A stretch of DNA of 64,000 nucleotides, from assembly GCA_964007475.1 (NCBI GenBank), contig OZ023275.1:1612001-1676000 (forward strand). The letters are read 5' to 3'. The DNA is from Hybos culiciformis. Lineage: Eukaryota; Arthropoda; Insecta; Diptera; Hybotidae. Each line of letters begins with the position of its first letter. Position 1 is the stretch's first letter. Both the position numbers and the translations under genes were made by a program. Shown in pieces: positions 1-12,767 of this stretch. The notes beneath the pieces were generated by a model. That model saw only the letters and a list, made by a program, of their open reading frames with translations. It was not told where the DNA came from and ran no database searches.

Positions 1-240
1 GTTACCACCTAAAGATATTGTTTAATTAAATAAAAGTCACTTAAGCATTTAAGAGGGGGGAGAAAAATATAAAGGAACAAAATAAAAGGATTTTATAAAC
101 AAGAAGATTTTCTAGTATTTTATTATACTTCACTAATATAGACATAAAATTAATACAAATTAATGTTGACTACATAATCGATCAATTTTGATCGAAAGTG
201 TTAAAATATAATCTTTATGAAATTAAAATATAATCTATCT

Positions 241-262
241 AAGTACTACCTAAGTACTACCT
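241..262. repeat. 11-bp tandem duplication
   Basis: Two exact head-to-tail copies of AAGTACTACCT. The array is short and probably arose by replication slippage. Confidence 0.7.
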
Positions 263-336
263 ATAATTTATTATTCTATGTCTTAATTTATTTACTTTAC
301 AGTTAAACAGATTATTTTTAAAATCATTTACTTACA

Positions 337-441
337 GCAGTTTTGAACACCGCAACAAGACCTGAAGCAGTAAAAATTTCTCAGAAAAAAGATTATGCAG
401 ATAAGGATTTTGGAAAACTCATTTACTTAAGTTATTTTTAA
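337..441 (+). other. Possible orphan exon, unproven
   Basis: A splice-acceptor-like TTACTTACAG leads into an open frame of about 34 codons. It contains the run TRPEAVKISQKKDYADKDFG and ends at TAA. Its amino-acid composition is balanced and richer in charged residues than the surrounding AT-driven frames, which is the only reason to list it. No domain is recognised and no partner exon was found. It could be a terminal exon of an unseen gene, a decayed exon, or chance. Confidence 0.15.
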
Positions 442-1030
442 AATTTTTTTATTCTACCTAAATGCAATTAGATTAAGCCATTTATTCAAATATAACATAT
501 ATGAATGAAAATATATACTTCACAATTTTATTATGTAAATTTTAATAATTGCGAAACCAAAAACTAAAATATTATGAAAACTTTTAAGTTCTCCAGAAAG
601 AATAATATATAGAGTTCTTGAAATAATAAATTAATTTTATTTTATGAAGGATTGCTGTTAAAATGGAAACGCAATTTATGGTATGCACTGTACATAAAAC
701 AATTATCAAATAAAATTTTTCTAGTTATAGGATTCAAAAGTTTTTATTTTTATGATTAGAAATTTTGTGGTAACTGCTCTTGAAAGCTAAGTTTAAAATC
801 TTTCCAATTTAAATTAAAATTGTTGTTATTTTTTAAATTTATTAAAATATTCGAAAGTTCACTTAAAGTTTCGCCTTGAGAGCAAATAATCAATAAAATT
901 GTTTTTAACCAATCCTAATAGATATACATTGAAGGTGTACTGAATTAATTTCATACTTATAACAACCTAATAATGGTTTTTCGTAGATATACTTAATTAA
1001 ATTTATTTTATAATTGAAAATATTTCATTT

Positions 1031-1051
1031 TTGCGACACTTTGTGTCGCAA
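1031..1051. repeat. Perfect 9-bp hairpin
   Basis: TTGCGACAC, a TTT loop, then GTGTCGCAA: a perfect 9-bp stem with a 3-nt loop. It is GC-richer than the surrounding AT-rich DNA. No transposon ends are seen around it. Confidence 0.75.
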
Positions 1052-4000
1052 TTAGTTTCAAAAGCTGTTGAAATTTTGCTGAGTGCGAATAAATCAAAAC
1101 CTTTCATAACCTTCGAAACATTTAATTCCATGAAAAAAAAATATTTTCATAATATATATAATATCTAATGGGGGGAAATACCTAGTTTCAAGTTTATTTT
1201 ACAATTTTACATTTTCACTTGTTGTATATGTTTCATTATTTCAGCAAAAACAAATTGAAAAATTGTGATTAGAAAATAAATTATAGTTGATGTAGAATGT
1301 AGGTTGTTTAACACTTGTGGTTGCTCTGAATGGAAAAGTATATTTTTTTTTAATTTTTTTTACACTATAACATTTATACATTTATTCAGAATTAAAGTCA
1401 TTTAAATGGAATTTTACTACTTTGTGGGATTTAACATTAAAATATATAATATTTATTATTATGGATATCCAAAGATAAAAAAAATTATAATAATGTTAAA
1501 ATTATGTATAACAAAAAAAGTTTGAAAGAAAGATGAATAAAAAAAATAAATTTGAAGAATAATTTTTTTTAGTGAAACATAGTTTTACAATTTATAACAT
1601 TTTTTTTTTCAAACCTAATTAAGTAAATTATTTGTAATTTTTTTTTCCGCCAGGATGAAAATGAAGATATCAAAAAAAAAGTACATTTCTTTTTGCATAA
1701 AAATGGCATTATAAAAGTTGGAAAAAAAAAAAATCTTTCGTATTCTAATTAAGCAGATAACTTTTAGAATTCATTGTTTTTTTTTTTTTTTTTGATAAGA
1801 ATTTTGGATTAAAATAAACTAGACTAACATAGAACTGTTGTTGCACACAGTATAAGTACCATTTTAGTCCATACTTTAACATTGAAGTTTTTACTTTTAC
1901 ATACTTGAACCGCAGTATGGGATAAGTTATTGAAGTTGTTAATCTTCTAGAAATTATTTTAATTTATTTAGTTGTTAAGATATTCAAAGACGACTTTAGA
2001 ATATTGTTGAAACACTTGTATGTCTACCAAGTCAACCTCTCTGTACTTTAAAAGCAAAAAAAATATATTTAATATTTCTCTACAGAATAAAAAACAAAAC
2101 TCTAATAAATAAAAGAAAACTGAACACAATTTTTTGAATTTTTGTCATTAAATGTAATTTTTTTTATCATTTTTGCAATTAATCTCACTAATTAGTTTCG
2201 AGTAATTTTTATATGAACATATAAATGTTTTTAGACGTACAAAACTTTTTAATGTACTTATTTCTTTCATAATTTCAGATTTTCACATCAATTGCAAAAT
2301 TGAAAGGATACAAAAATACAAAAAATAAAATTACATTTCCTTGTATACTTTGAATTTATTCAAAAGAAAAACACACCTTTGGAACTTATAAAAAGTTTAC
2401 AAAAAAATTTTAATAATTTTGACTTTTTGAATTCAATGAACTGTGAAGGGATTAGGATTGTTCCATTGAACTTATTTATACCAATTAATAAAAAAAAAAT
2501 ATCCAATTATTTTTAAGTTCAAAATGTGAAATTGAAATAAAGTGAATAGAAATAAAATTCTCGGTTATTTATAAAATTTCAGAGAGTTACGAGACTGTGA
2601 AATTATATGAAACTTTTTTTTTGTTATTTTATTTTTAAAGTTAGAGGACTGTTATATTGAATCATTATTTCATAGAAAAATTATTAATTTTTGTAGAATT
2701 ATTAAATTATTAATTCAATTGATAATAAGTCATCATTACTGACTCGTAAGAAGCCAGCGATGATAATTCATCATATCTGAATTTAATGAAAGAAATTCAA
2801 AACTTAATAGCCTTAATAGCTGAGATTTTTCTAATTTTGTCTGTTAGATAAAAACAATTTTCTGAGTTCGGGTAAAAACTTCCTATTTTATTTTTATAAA
2901 TTTGTATATTTTATTTGTTTGACTTTTAAGTTTTATTACAAATATTTTTGTGTATTGTTAAATGAACCATATTTCTTTAAGTAAATTATAATTCTCTATA
3001 TAGTACGTGTACTATGCATATTACAACATTTATAATAACTTAGATTTAAATCGGAAAAATTATTATTTTTCGATATTTTTTATTTCTTTTTTTTTTAAAT
3101 TAAATAAAATTGTATTTTAAATGAATTCATCTGGAAAAATAAATAAAATCATTAAGTATCAAAATATTTTTTATATAAATAAAAACATCCTTGTGGTAAT
3201 TAAGGTTACCCAAGAAGATTTTAAAAGAGAGAAAAAAAAAAAATTAATTCCTTTAAATCAAGTCAAAACTTTGCAATGAATTTTTTTTTTTTATATATTT
3301 ATTGGACCATTTCCAGAATAAAAAAAAAGATATGTTTAGTCAAGCTTAAAATTATTATCGCACACCGATAATAAAAAAAAAAACAAATTGAAGTGATTCT
3401 TTGGCAATAAACTCAAACTTCTCAATTTACTTTCAACACTCTAAAAAAGAAGATAATATTTTGAATTTATTGCCTATACAACCTGAGTCGCATATACGAA
3501 TAATATTTCCTGGAAAACAGAAAAATGGTATTTACTGAAAAATTCTTCTTTTCTTCTAAGCTTTTGTAAACTAATTTTCCAAAAGGGTATTAGTATGTAA
3601 GAAAAAAAAAATTATTGATGTGAAAATATATATAATATAGAACAACAAATGGTGCCAAGTATGTTAACGATCTAATTTAAAGGAAATAACCAAGAAATAA
3701 TAGGAAGTCAAAATAAATATGTTAATATTCTTAGCATGAAAATATTTTATTAAATAAAGTTACTGTTTTTTTTTGTACATAGATACTGAAAACATTTTTT
3801 TTTCCTTTTTGTTTTTTTTATTCCTAAGGCAAAGAAAAGGTTTATTATGTGTTCGTTCCTTCAAGGATTAGACATGTATGTTTAAGGGTAAATAATTTTA
3901 TTTCCTACAGAGTTTTAAAAAAAGGATAATCGCATGCAAAATAATTTTTTCTTTACTTCAAGTAGAAAAAATGTTTGTATATCTTTTTTTTCAACATTAT

Positions 4001-4885
4001 TTGTTAAATTCCTAATTAAATGCGTAAACAACATTTGAAGATTGTTATGAATTTAATGAATTTTCGTGAAATATTTTTTTTTTATCGTTCCTTTCATTTA
4101 TGACCTTTGTTTTAATAATTTACAAAAATTTAAATAAAAATTTTAAATTCTAACTTTTCGGCAAATTTTGTTCTTTACTAATTTTATTAAACATTTTTCG
4201 AAGTTCAAGGTTTTCACTTTAGAATGGAAAATCTATCTAATTTTTATTTCATCTGGGAACAATTTTTTAAAGCTTGATAATTTAACTTGATTTGTGTCAT
4301 AACTTGAGCTCAATATTGGGTTCAATATTGGACTGAAACTTTGGCTGTGTAGTTGTTTTCTTAAGTCACTTTTTCGTTCAAGTCTTTCTCGAATCGCAAG
4401 TACAATTTTTGCAATCGAACACTGAGAGTTTATTTGAATGAAACAAATTAAAAAAAGAAATGAGAAATATTTTTTTCAGTGTATTATTGAATTTATATTT
4501 TCAAAATGTCATAATAATAAATTCAAATAATAAAAAAAAGAATCCAAAAGCCCGTAGTAACTTTTTCAATAAACTTATGTTTAAATATTTTTCATAAAAT
4601 AAGAAAATTTAATAGTGCAAGTTAATTAATTGCACGTGCAAAACAATTATACTGAATATAACGACAAAATTGCAATAAAATTATGTATTTACATTAAATA
4701 AACGATATACATGAAAGTTTTCCACGAAACATTTTTCAATTATAAATATTATACACATATTTTCCTGTACCTTGTAAATGGAGGTTTATTATATACCTTG
4801 TACAATAAATTTAAATACTAATTGAGTGAAGGAAATTAAGAGCTTTCATCTTAATTTAAATTGTTTTTTTTTTTTATAATTTCTA

Positions 4886-4945
4886 TTAATAACGCGACGT
4901 AATTTCATTAACGCGACGTAATGGTAAACTTCTTATTAACGCGGG
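4886..4945. repeat. Short degenerate tandem repeat
   Basis: Three spaced copies of a TTAACGCG core. The first two extend to ACGCGACGTAAT and the third is truncated to TTAACGCGGG. The CG dinucleotides stand out in this AT-rich region. Confidence 0.55.
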
Positions 4946-7900
4946 TGAAATGGTCACTTTTCTGTAAAATTAAGTACGCATATAAAAATGATAAATATAT
5001 GGTGTCAAGGCGAGAAGTCTAGCTGATGTTATCTTTATATAACACAATCTCAACAATATTTTTGACGGCATAATTTTCGAACAAACACCAACCCTTTTAG
5101 AATTTAACACTATTAGGGAAAGCACGAACCACTTGGTGTAAGAATGTTTGGTGTGTAAGTAATATAATTGATTTTTATCTATTCTTGAATTTATTTGTAA
5201 ATTTGATTTATATTCTGATATATATACATATATAAACTTTCTTTTCTATATTTTTCAAAAATTTTTCCTTCCAAATTTAGAATGAAAAAATTAAATTTTC
5301 TTTAATAATTACCAGAATTTTTTTTTTTTTTTAAATCAAATCTGTATTGTAGAATTGGCCCTTTTTGTTTCAGCTCATATAATTTATTAATTTCTTTTTT
5401 TTTATATCGTATTTATATGTATGTTTTTAAAGCTTAAATTAAAAGAAAATATGTTTATGGAAATATAGAGTTTTTGTTAAAATAAAAAAAAATTGAATAT
5501 GAATTCTTCTGCTTTAATTAAAACAAGAAAATATAAAATATTTTTTTTTTTTTTGGAAAAGGAAAAACAAATGAAAATAATTATTTTTTTGCTTCACAGA
5601 TGGAAAGCTTCCAGTATCATATTCCCAGAAAATGATACAAATATATGTATAAACATATATATACTTTTATTATTAAACAAAAAAAAAATCCAGTTTGATA
5701 TTAAAAATAAAAAAGAAAAACACAAAACAAAAATAATAAAAAAAAATAAATAAAAAGAAAGTAAAAATAAAAAATAAAAAATTATGAAACAATTAAAGTA
5801 TAGAGGATAATAAAAATTTTATGAATTAAATGAATTCTTAATGAATCAAATAATAAATTTGTAGAAATTTTTTTTTACAAGTTGTTCTTATTTTTAATAT
5901 TTAATATTTTGGTAAAAAAGAAGATAATGCTTTGTAGTTATATACATTAACTTTTGGTATATATACAGTATATTAATATTGAATAATAGTACTGCCGTAC
6001 TTGGCATGGATTGGATGGCGTAAGCCTTAAAAGTTAACTTTTGAGATAAATGGATACTTGGAACAGTGTAAATATTATTGACCGTATCCGTTTTTTGAAA
6101 AATTATTTACTGCCTCTAAAGGCCTCAACAATACAATAACATTGAGCCCTTTATAAAATAAAAACAGAAACACTTTAATATCTCATAACCATCAAAATAG
6201 AGTTACGACTCTCGTTTAGTAAGGCGGAGCAATAATACATAATGTTTGCGTACAAGGATTATGAGAATCAGATTTTAAATTTAAATTCAAATAAAGACAA
6301 TCAAAGTATTAATTTCCTTGAATCTATTCCAAAGTAATAATCACAACTATATATGAAACTTTGTATACAATATTTATCTAAAGAAGTGTTACCTTCTATG
6401 TATTAATAATATAATATTGTTAAGGATTTATACTATATATACACAACTATATACAACTTCAAATATTCTGTAATTTGTCATAAATTTCCGATTTTAATTA
6501 CACATTGCATAATTCAACAATCTAGCATTATAAAAAAATTTGGCTGTACGGTATTTATTATTCAAGTTTAAATTTTTAAAATAAATCAAAGTGTTAATAT
6601 TTATTTTTTTTTCTAAAGTCATATGAAGTTAATGCAATAGAAAAACTATACCCGCATTTCCACTTTTCCACTAACTACATCAATATTTTTTTTTTGTTTG
6701 TAAAAATGTTCATTGAATACCATCATAGAAAAAAACTCATTCTGTAAAAGTCACGTTTTTAAAGTTAAAAATAAACACAATAAAATTTATATATAATATA
6801 CACACCATACCACGCGACATTTATACATAATTAAATTTTATTCCTTGTTGGTATAATAAACTTTTTAAATTTAAATCTTTTGAAATATTTATTAACAATA
6901 ATGATGGTGTGTTAGAGAGCAAAAAGAAAAAAAATACCAACCACTATATTTTTTGGCAAAGAAAATAACCAAAACATTGCTGTTCTTTTGGTTGCTAACA
7001 TTCTGGTTCATATTTTTTTGTTGGTTTTGTATACCCAGTTTTTTTTTTTTTTTTTTAATTTTTAGGAAAATCTATAATCTGCATTTTTATTTTCCACGAA
7101 AACAGCTCAACTAATTAATTAATTAAAATGCACAATACAAATGTTTTGTTTGATTTTTCATACAAATAGACTACTTGTTCGAATGAATTATGAACATACA
7201 ATTAATTGGGTGGCCAAGGAGAAAATATGTTTATGAAATATTTTGTCTTTAATTAAATATTGTTTTTAATAAAAAAAAATATATTTGTCGTTCCAATTTA
7301 TTATTTTTTTTTTAACAAAGTTTTAATTTGCTTGCTAGAAATATTTATTAGAAAAATAAAAAAAAAATATTTTTAATTGGGATAAATTTATATAAAATGT
7401 TAAAAAAAACATGGACAAACGAAAACGAAATTAAAAATTGTTTTTTTTTTTATTTTTATTAGAACCAGAAGGTTTTAATTTTTTCTAAATAAAAATTAAA
7501 TTAATTTTGTGTAAAACAAAAAAATAAATAAATAAAAATATAATTGCATTCCTTTTAATTAAGTTTAGTTTTTAGTTTTCAGCTTTTTTTTTATTGCTTG
7601 CGGTGTATGGTTGGCAGAATATTAATTTTACCATAAAAGTAAATCGCACATATAAGATAATTTAATTATTAGCTTAATATAGATTTCGAATTCGATTCAT
7701 TGGAACAGAAAATAAATCCCCCGATATGGTGTTCTTTTTGCCAAACATTCAATTTACTGAAATGTTAAGCGTTATGCCCATATTAACTCTGTAAAACTCA
7801 CTATATTGGTTAGAAAACAATTATGAAATTATTTTTCTTTTTGGAAAATAATGGAAAAAATATTTCAATTTTCAATTTTCCTTATATGTAAATAAAAACT

Positions 7901-9197
7901 ATGTTATTCATTTTAAAGTTGTTACAGTCTTAATTTTAATTCAATTATGCATTATGCCAATATATATAACTTCAAATATTTCAAATATATATATAACTAA
8001 TTTTCTTTCTTAAGAAATTCAGACCCAGGAATTTTTTCAAGAATTTTAATGGAAATATTTTCTGGTTATATATACATTACATTGAATTTTATTATTTAAA
8101 TTCCTTATAACAATTTTATCAAAAATCAATTGATTTTTTTTCTCCTTTACATAAGTACTATCGGTCTTAATTTAATAATATGATTGTAATAAAAATTTAA
8201 TTTATTTCTTTTCTAGCAGCATAAAGTATGTATTAAATTTCATTCTTCCATGGTAACTGTATCAAGCAAACCTTTGGCTTGTAACAATTATACATAATTA
8301 TTATTAAGATTTGACTGAAAATTAAAATCGAAATGCTTGAGAAAGAGCAATGGCAGACCATGATATTTTTAAAACATTTGAAATTTTTGACCATCACAAA
8401 CGGTTCCAATGAGCTTCTTCGGTTTATTATATACCATGTTTAAATGTATAAAAATATTTATTAAATTTCTATATTGAAAAAAAAAAATATATTGTAGGAA
8501 AAATAATTTTAATTTAATGTACGACACAAATATACATAACTACTACCCATGTTTGTGCATATGTAAGAATTTCCTTGTAAATAAGTACGTATTATAAAAT
8601 TCCAATGTAAAATTTAATTAGCGTTTATTTTTGTGATCTGTTTTGGAAATTCATCCTCATTTGTAAAGAAGAAATAAAAAATTTTTATAAGAATTTAAAT
8701 TTTTTTTTTGAGAAAATTATCCATTATTTTCTTTAGATTTTTCCCCTTGAATTTTCATTGATCCAATTTATTTATTCTTATTTTTATTTTTGAAGGATTT
8801 CATTTCCTTTTTTCATAAAATTTTTTTTATTTTTAAGTTAAAATCGAAGGAAATAATATGTCAAATGCAGATGAAATAATTTTTGATTTCTCATAAAAGA
8901 ATCTTTAGTTATTTTCATTTTTTTTTAGGAAAAAAAAACATATTCTTATTCCCCAATAAAAAAATTAAATTATTAAATTGCAGGTATAATTTTTTTCTTC
9001 CTTTTTTTAAATTAAAAAAAAAAAAATCAAGATGATATGAAATTTATTCAACCAAAGTGAATACAAAATTTAGATAAAAGCAGAAATATACGTTTAGTAA
9101 TACAGCAGTGAACATACTATATTTGGTTGTATATTGACAGTATAGTAGAAGTATGATACAATTAAAATATTATATTTTTTAATTTTGCGTTTCTTGG

Positions 9198-9283
9198 TTA
9201 TTTAATTTATTATTTAATTTATTAATTTATTAATTTATTATTTAATTTATTATTTAATTTATTATTTAATTTATTATTCAATT
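9198..9283. repeat. TATTTAATTT-type minisatellite
   Basis: About eight imperfect copies of a 10-11-bp AT-only unit (TATTTAATTTA, some variants TTAATTTA). This is simple-sequence expansion with no coding content. Confidence 0.8.
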
Positions 9284-12035
9284 TTAATTTTTTTTTATGT
9301 TAAATTCTCATAAACATTAAAGAGTTGGAATTAATTACATAGAAAATTTAATAGAAAATTATTGAAGATCATCAAAATTTAATTAAAAAGATATACTTAC
9401 ATAAATTTATGTTATTTTTATGTTCTGATTTGTGACAAAGTCTTTGTAACTTCTGACAAAGCATTTATCTATAACCTTTATCTATAAACAGTCTTCGTTT
9501 AGAACCTACACGTACAATTATTTCAATATTCTATATCAAACTATATACACTTTTGTAAATATTTCTATTTTAGTAAGTTTATTAACTTTTTATTGTTATT
9601 AAATATAAAAAAAAAGAATTATGACGAATTTACGAAGGAAATATCAATTTCAAACAAAATTCAAAATAACTTTGTCAAAGAAAAATTTGCGAAATTTAAC
9701 CCTTCAAAAGTGTCATCGAAATAAATTGTTTTTATGATATCCATATAAAATAGGTAAAATTTTATTAAATAAATTTACTATCGGTCCATATGTTTATTAA
9801 ATATTTTATGAAAAATATTTTATTGTTCAACGTCTGTTTGTGTCTTTTCTTAATAACATTAAATAATATATAGTATACGACCAATTTATCAGACTTGACT
9901 TAAATTTATTTATTTATACTTATTGCAGTCATATAATTATATATACATATATAGTTAAAGGCAACATTTTCTGTTAATTTTTGAAAATAGATTTCAAATA
10001 AAAAATGAATTTAATCTTTTGCTACAAATATATTGAATAAATAATTTTTCTTGTAAAAAAATAATGCCAGAAACGGAAAACATATTATATTTATAATAAG
10101 TAGTATATTATGAAAACATATTTTAAAAATAATTTTTCAAATATAACTATACTTTATTTTTAATCTGAAAGCTTATTAATTTTGTTATTATTGGGAATGT
10201 AATTTAACTATTTATTTGTTGGATATTAGAATAATATATTTATATATTTTTTTCTTATTTCCTTATTAAAAGTTTATATAGAATTTATGATGTAAAAGTT
10301 TCCTATTAAATCAATTTTTATGTATTGATCATTATATGAAACTTTTGAAACCTATCAATTTCTCTAATTTTAATTGTATATATTATAATACCGAAATGAA
10401 GCTAAATATTGGTGAAAATATTTCTAATTATTCATTTATTCAAACTAAAAACTAAAATTGAAAATATGTTTTACATATCTTTGCCGTTTTTGCTAAGCAA
10501 CTAAATAATGTAATAAATACGCATGATATATTGAAATATTTTGACCAACATTTAGACAGTTCTCTAGTTCTCATGACATTTATGTTTTCAAAACTTTTAT
10601 ATAATGTAGGTAACTACTATAGATGGTAATAATCATAATCATAAAAGTTTTGCCATTAATAGTCATACCAGATATATTCATATATTATATATCTATTTTT
10701 TTAATTAACATATACTTTTACATACATTATAATATATGTACTAGCATCCATATACATATTATATTAATTTAATTTTTCAAATGAATTTATTTTATTTTGA
10801 AGAACCCAAAAAAAATTATCTCTACAATTTGTATTTAATATAATGATTATTATATAATACTAAGAATATAAAAATTTATGCTAACTAAAAAGGTATAATG
10901 AACACATAACATAATAATAGAGTTATCTAACTATATTTATTTAAAAAAAAAGAAATAAAAATTTCAAGGACTTCCCAAAATGAAAAAAACAAAAGTAGGA
11001 ATTTTATTTAAAAAAATCTTTTTGGTATGTGTATCTACATATATTTATGATAATGTTATTACAATTTGCAAAACATGTTTACTTTTGTATGTATACTCTA
11101 TATAGTTTCTGGGTTATATAAGTACCATAATTATTTTTTTTTTCTTTTATTCATATCATTGTCTTTGGAAGGAATAAAAAAAACTATTTTCCTTCTATAG
11201 ATTTCCAATTTTATTTAGCTTTTAGAAAAATCTGAACCTTATATTTCAAATTGTAGTAATTTTGTTTCCCGTAAAGTAGCTAAATGGAATCTCATACAGC
11301 ATGCGGCTTATTATTAAAAGTCAAAGACTTCAATAAAATTCTTAATAAAAAATAAAAAAAAATCCATACTAAGCTTTTATAAAATTAACATGAAACAAGG
11401 TAGCAAAAGTCTCGACCTTAAAAATAAAATTATATAAAGGGTTGCAAAATTATATTATCAAATTTTATTTTATAATAGATATATTATATTATTTAAATAG
11501 GTTAAGCACTATTTATTGTCAACTAAATTGCTAGCTCTTCACATGATATATGATTTATTTTATAATTTTTAAATAATGAAAAATAATAATAAAAGTAATT
11601 TCATATTTTCCAGTAAATTTTATAATAAAAATTTAGTCAATTGCATAAATTGTATTGATCATTTGTTGGAAACATAACTTCGACAACATTTTGATTTAAA
11701 AAAAAATATATATTTAACCTTTAAATTATCTAATGGGAGTAATTTGACCCCATTTAAAATGTTTTTATTGAATTTGTATAATTGTGGGGCTTGTAATAAT
11801 TTTATAATATTTTGATATTTTTTATAATAACAAGTACGCACTTTTTTAATATTTCTATAAGATATCGATCTATTTATATATTTCTATTTTCAACGAACAG
11901 ACCCAAAACCAAACTTTTGGGCTGAAAACCAATAGTCCGGTTTTTCATTTTTGATGGAAAACAAATTAAAAATGAATCAGGGTGTAATTTTATTTACAAT
12001 AATATCAACATTTTTTTTTTTTAACTTTTTGAAAC

Positions 12036-12081
12036 GGTTAACAACTTTCAAAGGGTTAACAACATTCAAAGGGTTAACATT
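12036..12081. repeat. 18-bp tandem repeat, about 2.5 copies
   Basis: The unit GGTTAACAACTTTCAAAG is repeated with one or two changes, followed by a partial third copy. It creates the repeated peptide in a short overlapping open frame, which is therefore unlikely to be a gene. Confidence 0.7.
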
Positions 12082-12701
12082 GTTCTTAGAAATAAATAAA
12101 ATTTTATCTAGAAATCTTCAATCTACAATTTTATAATATACTAATAATACATAATTTTTATTTCTAATTTTATTATATTTTGTAATAATAATGAAATAGA
12201 TAAATTGGTAATAAAATGTCTATCAAAAAGGGTCAATTAATTTACAAAAAAAAAAAGAAGAAAATCTAGAAAAATTATTTAAAATTATTATGAAAATTTT
12301 TATATTCCTTTTTTTCCATTATTATTATTTTATTGTTATCATATTTAAAGGCTATTTTTTATTGAAAAATTATGAAGGATGGAATTTTTGTGTATATATA
12401 TAATAAACAAAATAGAAAATTTATTATTTCCGTGAGATTGAAAGATCTATTCATATTAAATTAAATTTATTCCACGTGGAGTTATTTTTTTTTAAATATA
12501 TATACTTTATATTTTAATTTATTTATCAATATTTTGATAAATATAATATTATTATAATTTTTATTATTATTGTTTTTTAGTATTATTATACTATCAAGGT
12601 ACAGTGCTTTTTGTCAGAATTCACGCCGTTCAAAATATATACTTGAATGTCCTTATTATTTATTAATAATGATATTTTAAGTAACTATTAAACATTTTTA
12701 T

Positions 12702-12767
12702 AGGTGTTAATAGTGGTATAGTAATTATCTTACAGCATCTTCAGTTGTGGGTTCGATCCGCACACCT
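12702..12767 (+). repeat. tRNA-like relic (SINE head or tRNA pseudogene)
   Basis: This 66-nt segment has a tRNA-like layout. The ends AGGTGTT and CACACCT pair at six of seven positions. There is an A-box-like TAGTGGTATAGT and a clean T arm: a five-pair stem (one G-T pair) around GTTCGAT, containing the B-box GGTTCGATCC at 12750-12759. It is several bases shorter than a normal tRNA and I cannot fold a good anticodon arm, so no anticodon is assigned. A degenerate tRNA or the promoter head of a SINE both fit; a working tRNA is unlikely. Confidence 0.5.

Larger units (their letters stand above)
1..12701. other. AT-rich gene-poor DNA
   Basis: No gene can be supported in this stretch. The open frames here are short and driven by poly-A, poly-T and AT-rich composition, and none shows a domain or conserved motif. 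What it does hold is listed separately: a short 11-bp tandem duplication, an exon-like open stretch, a perfect hairpin and several small tandem arrays. It may be intergenic, or intron of a gene whose exons lie outside the window; the sequence does not decide. Confidence 0.6.

Noticed and set aside
5493..5753. 86-codon plus-strand frame
   Set aside because: Lys/Ile-rich tail from A-rich DNA and Phe run from poly-T; no motif.
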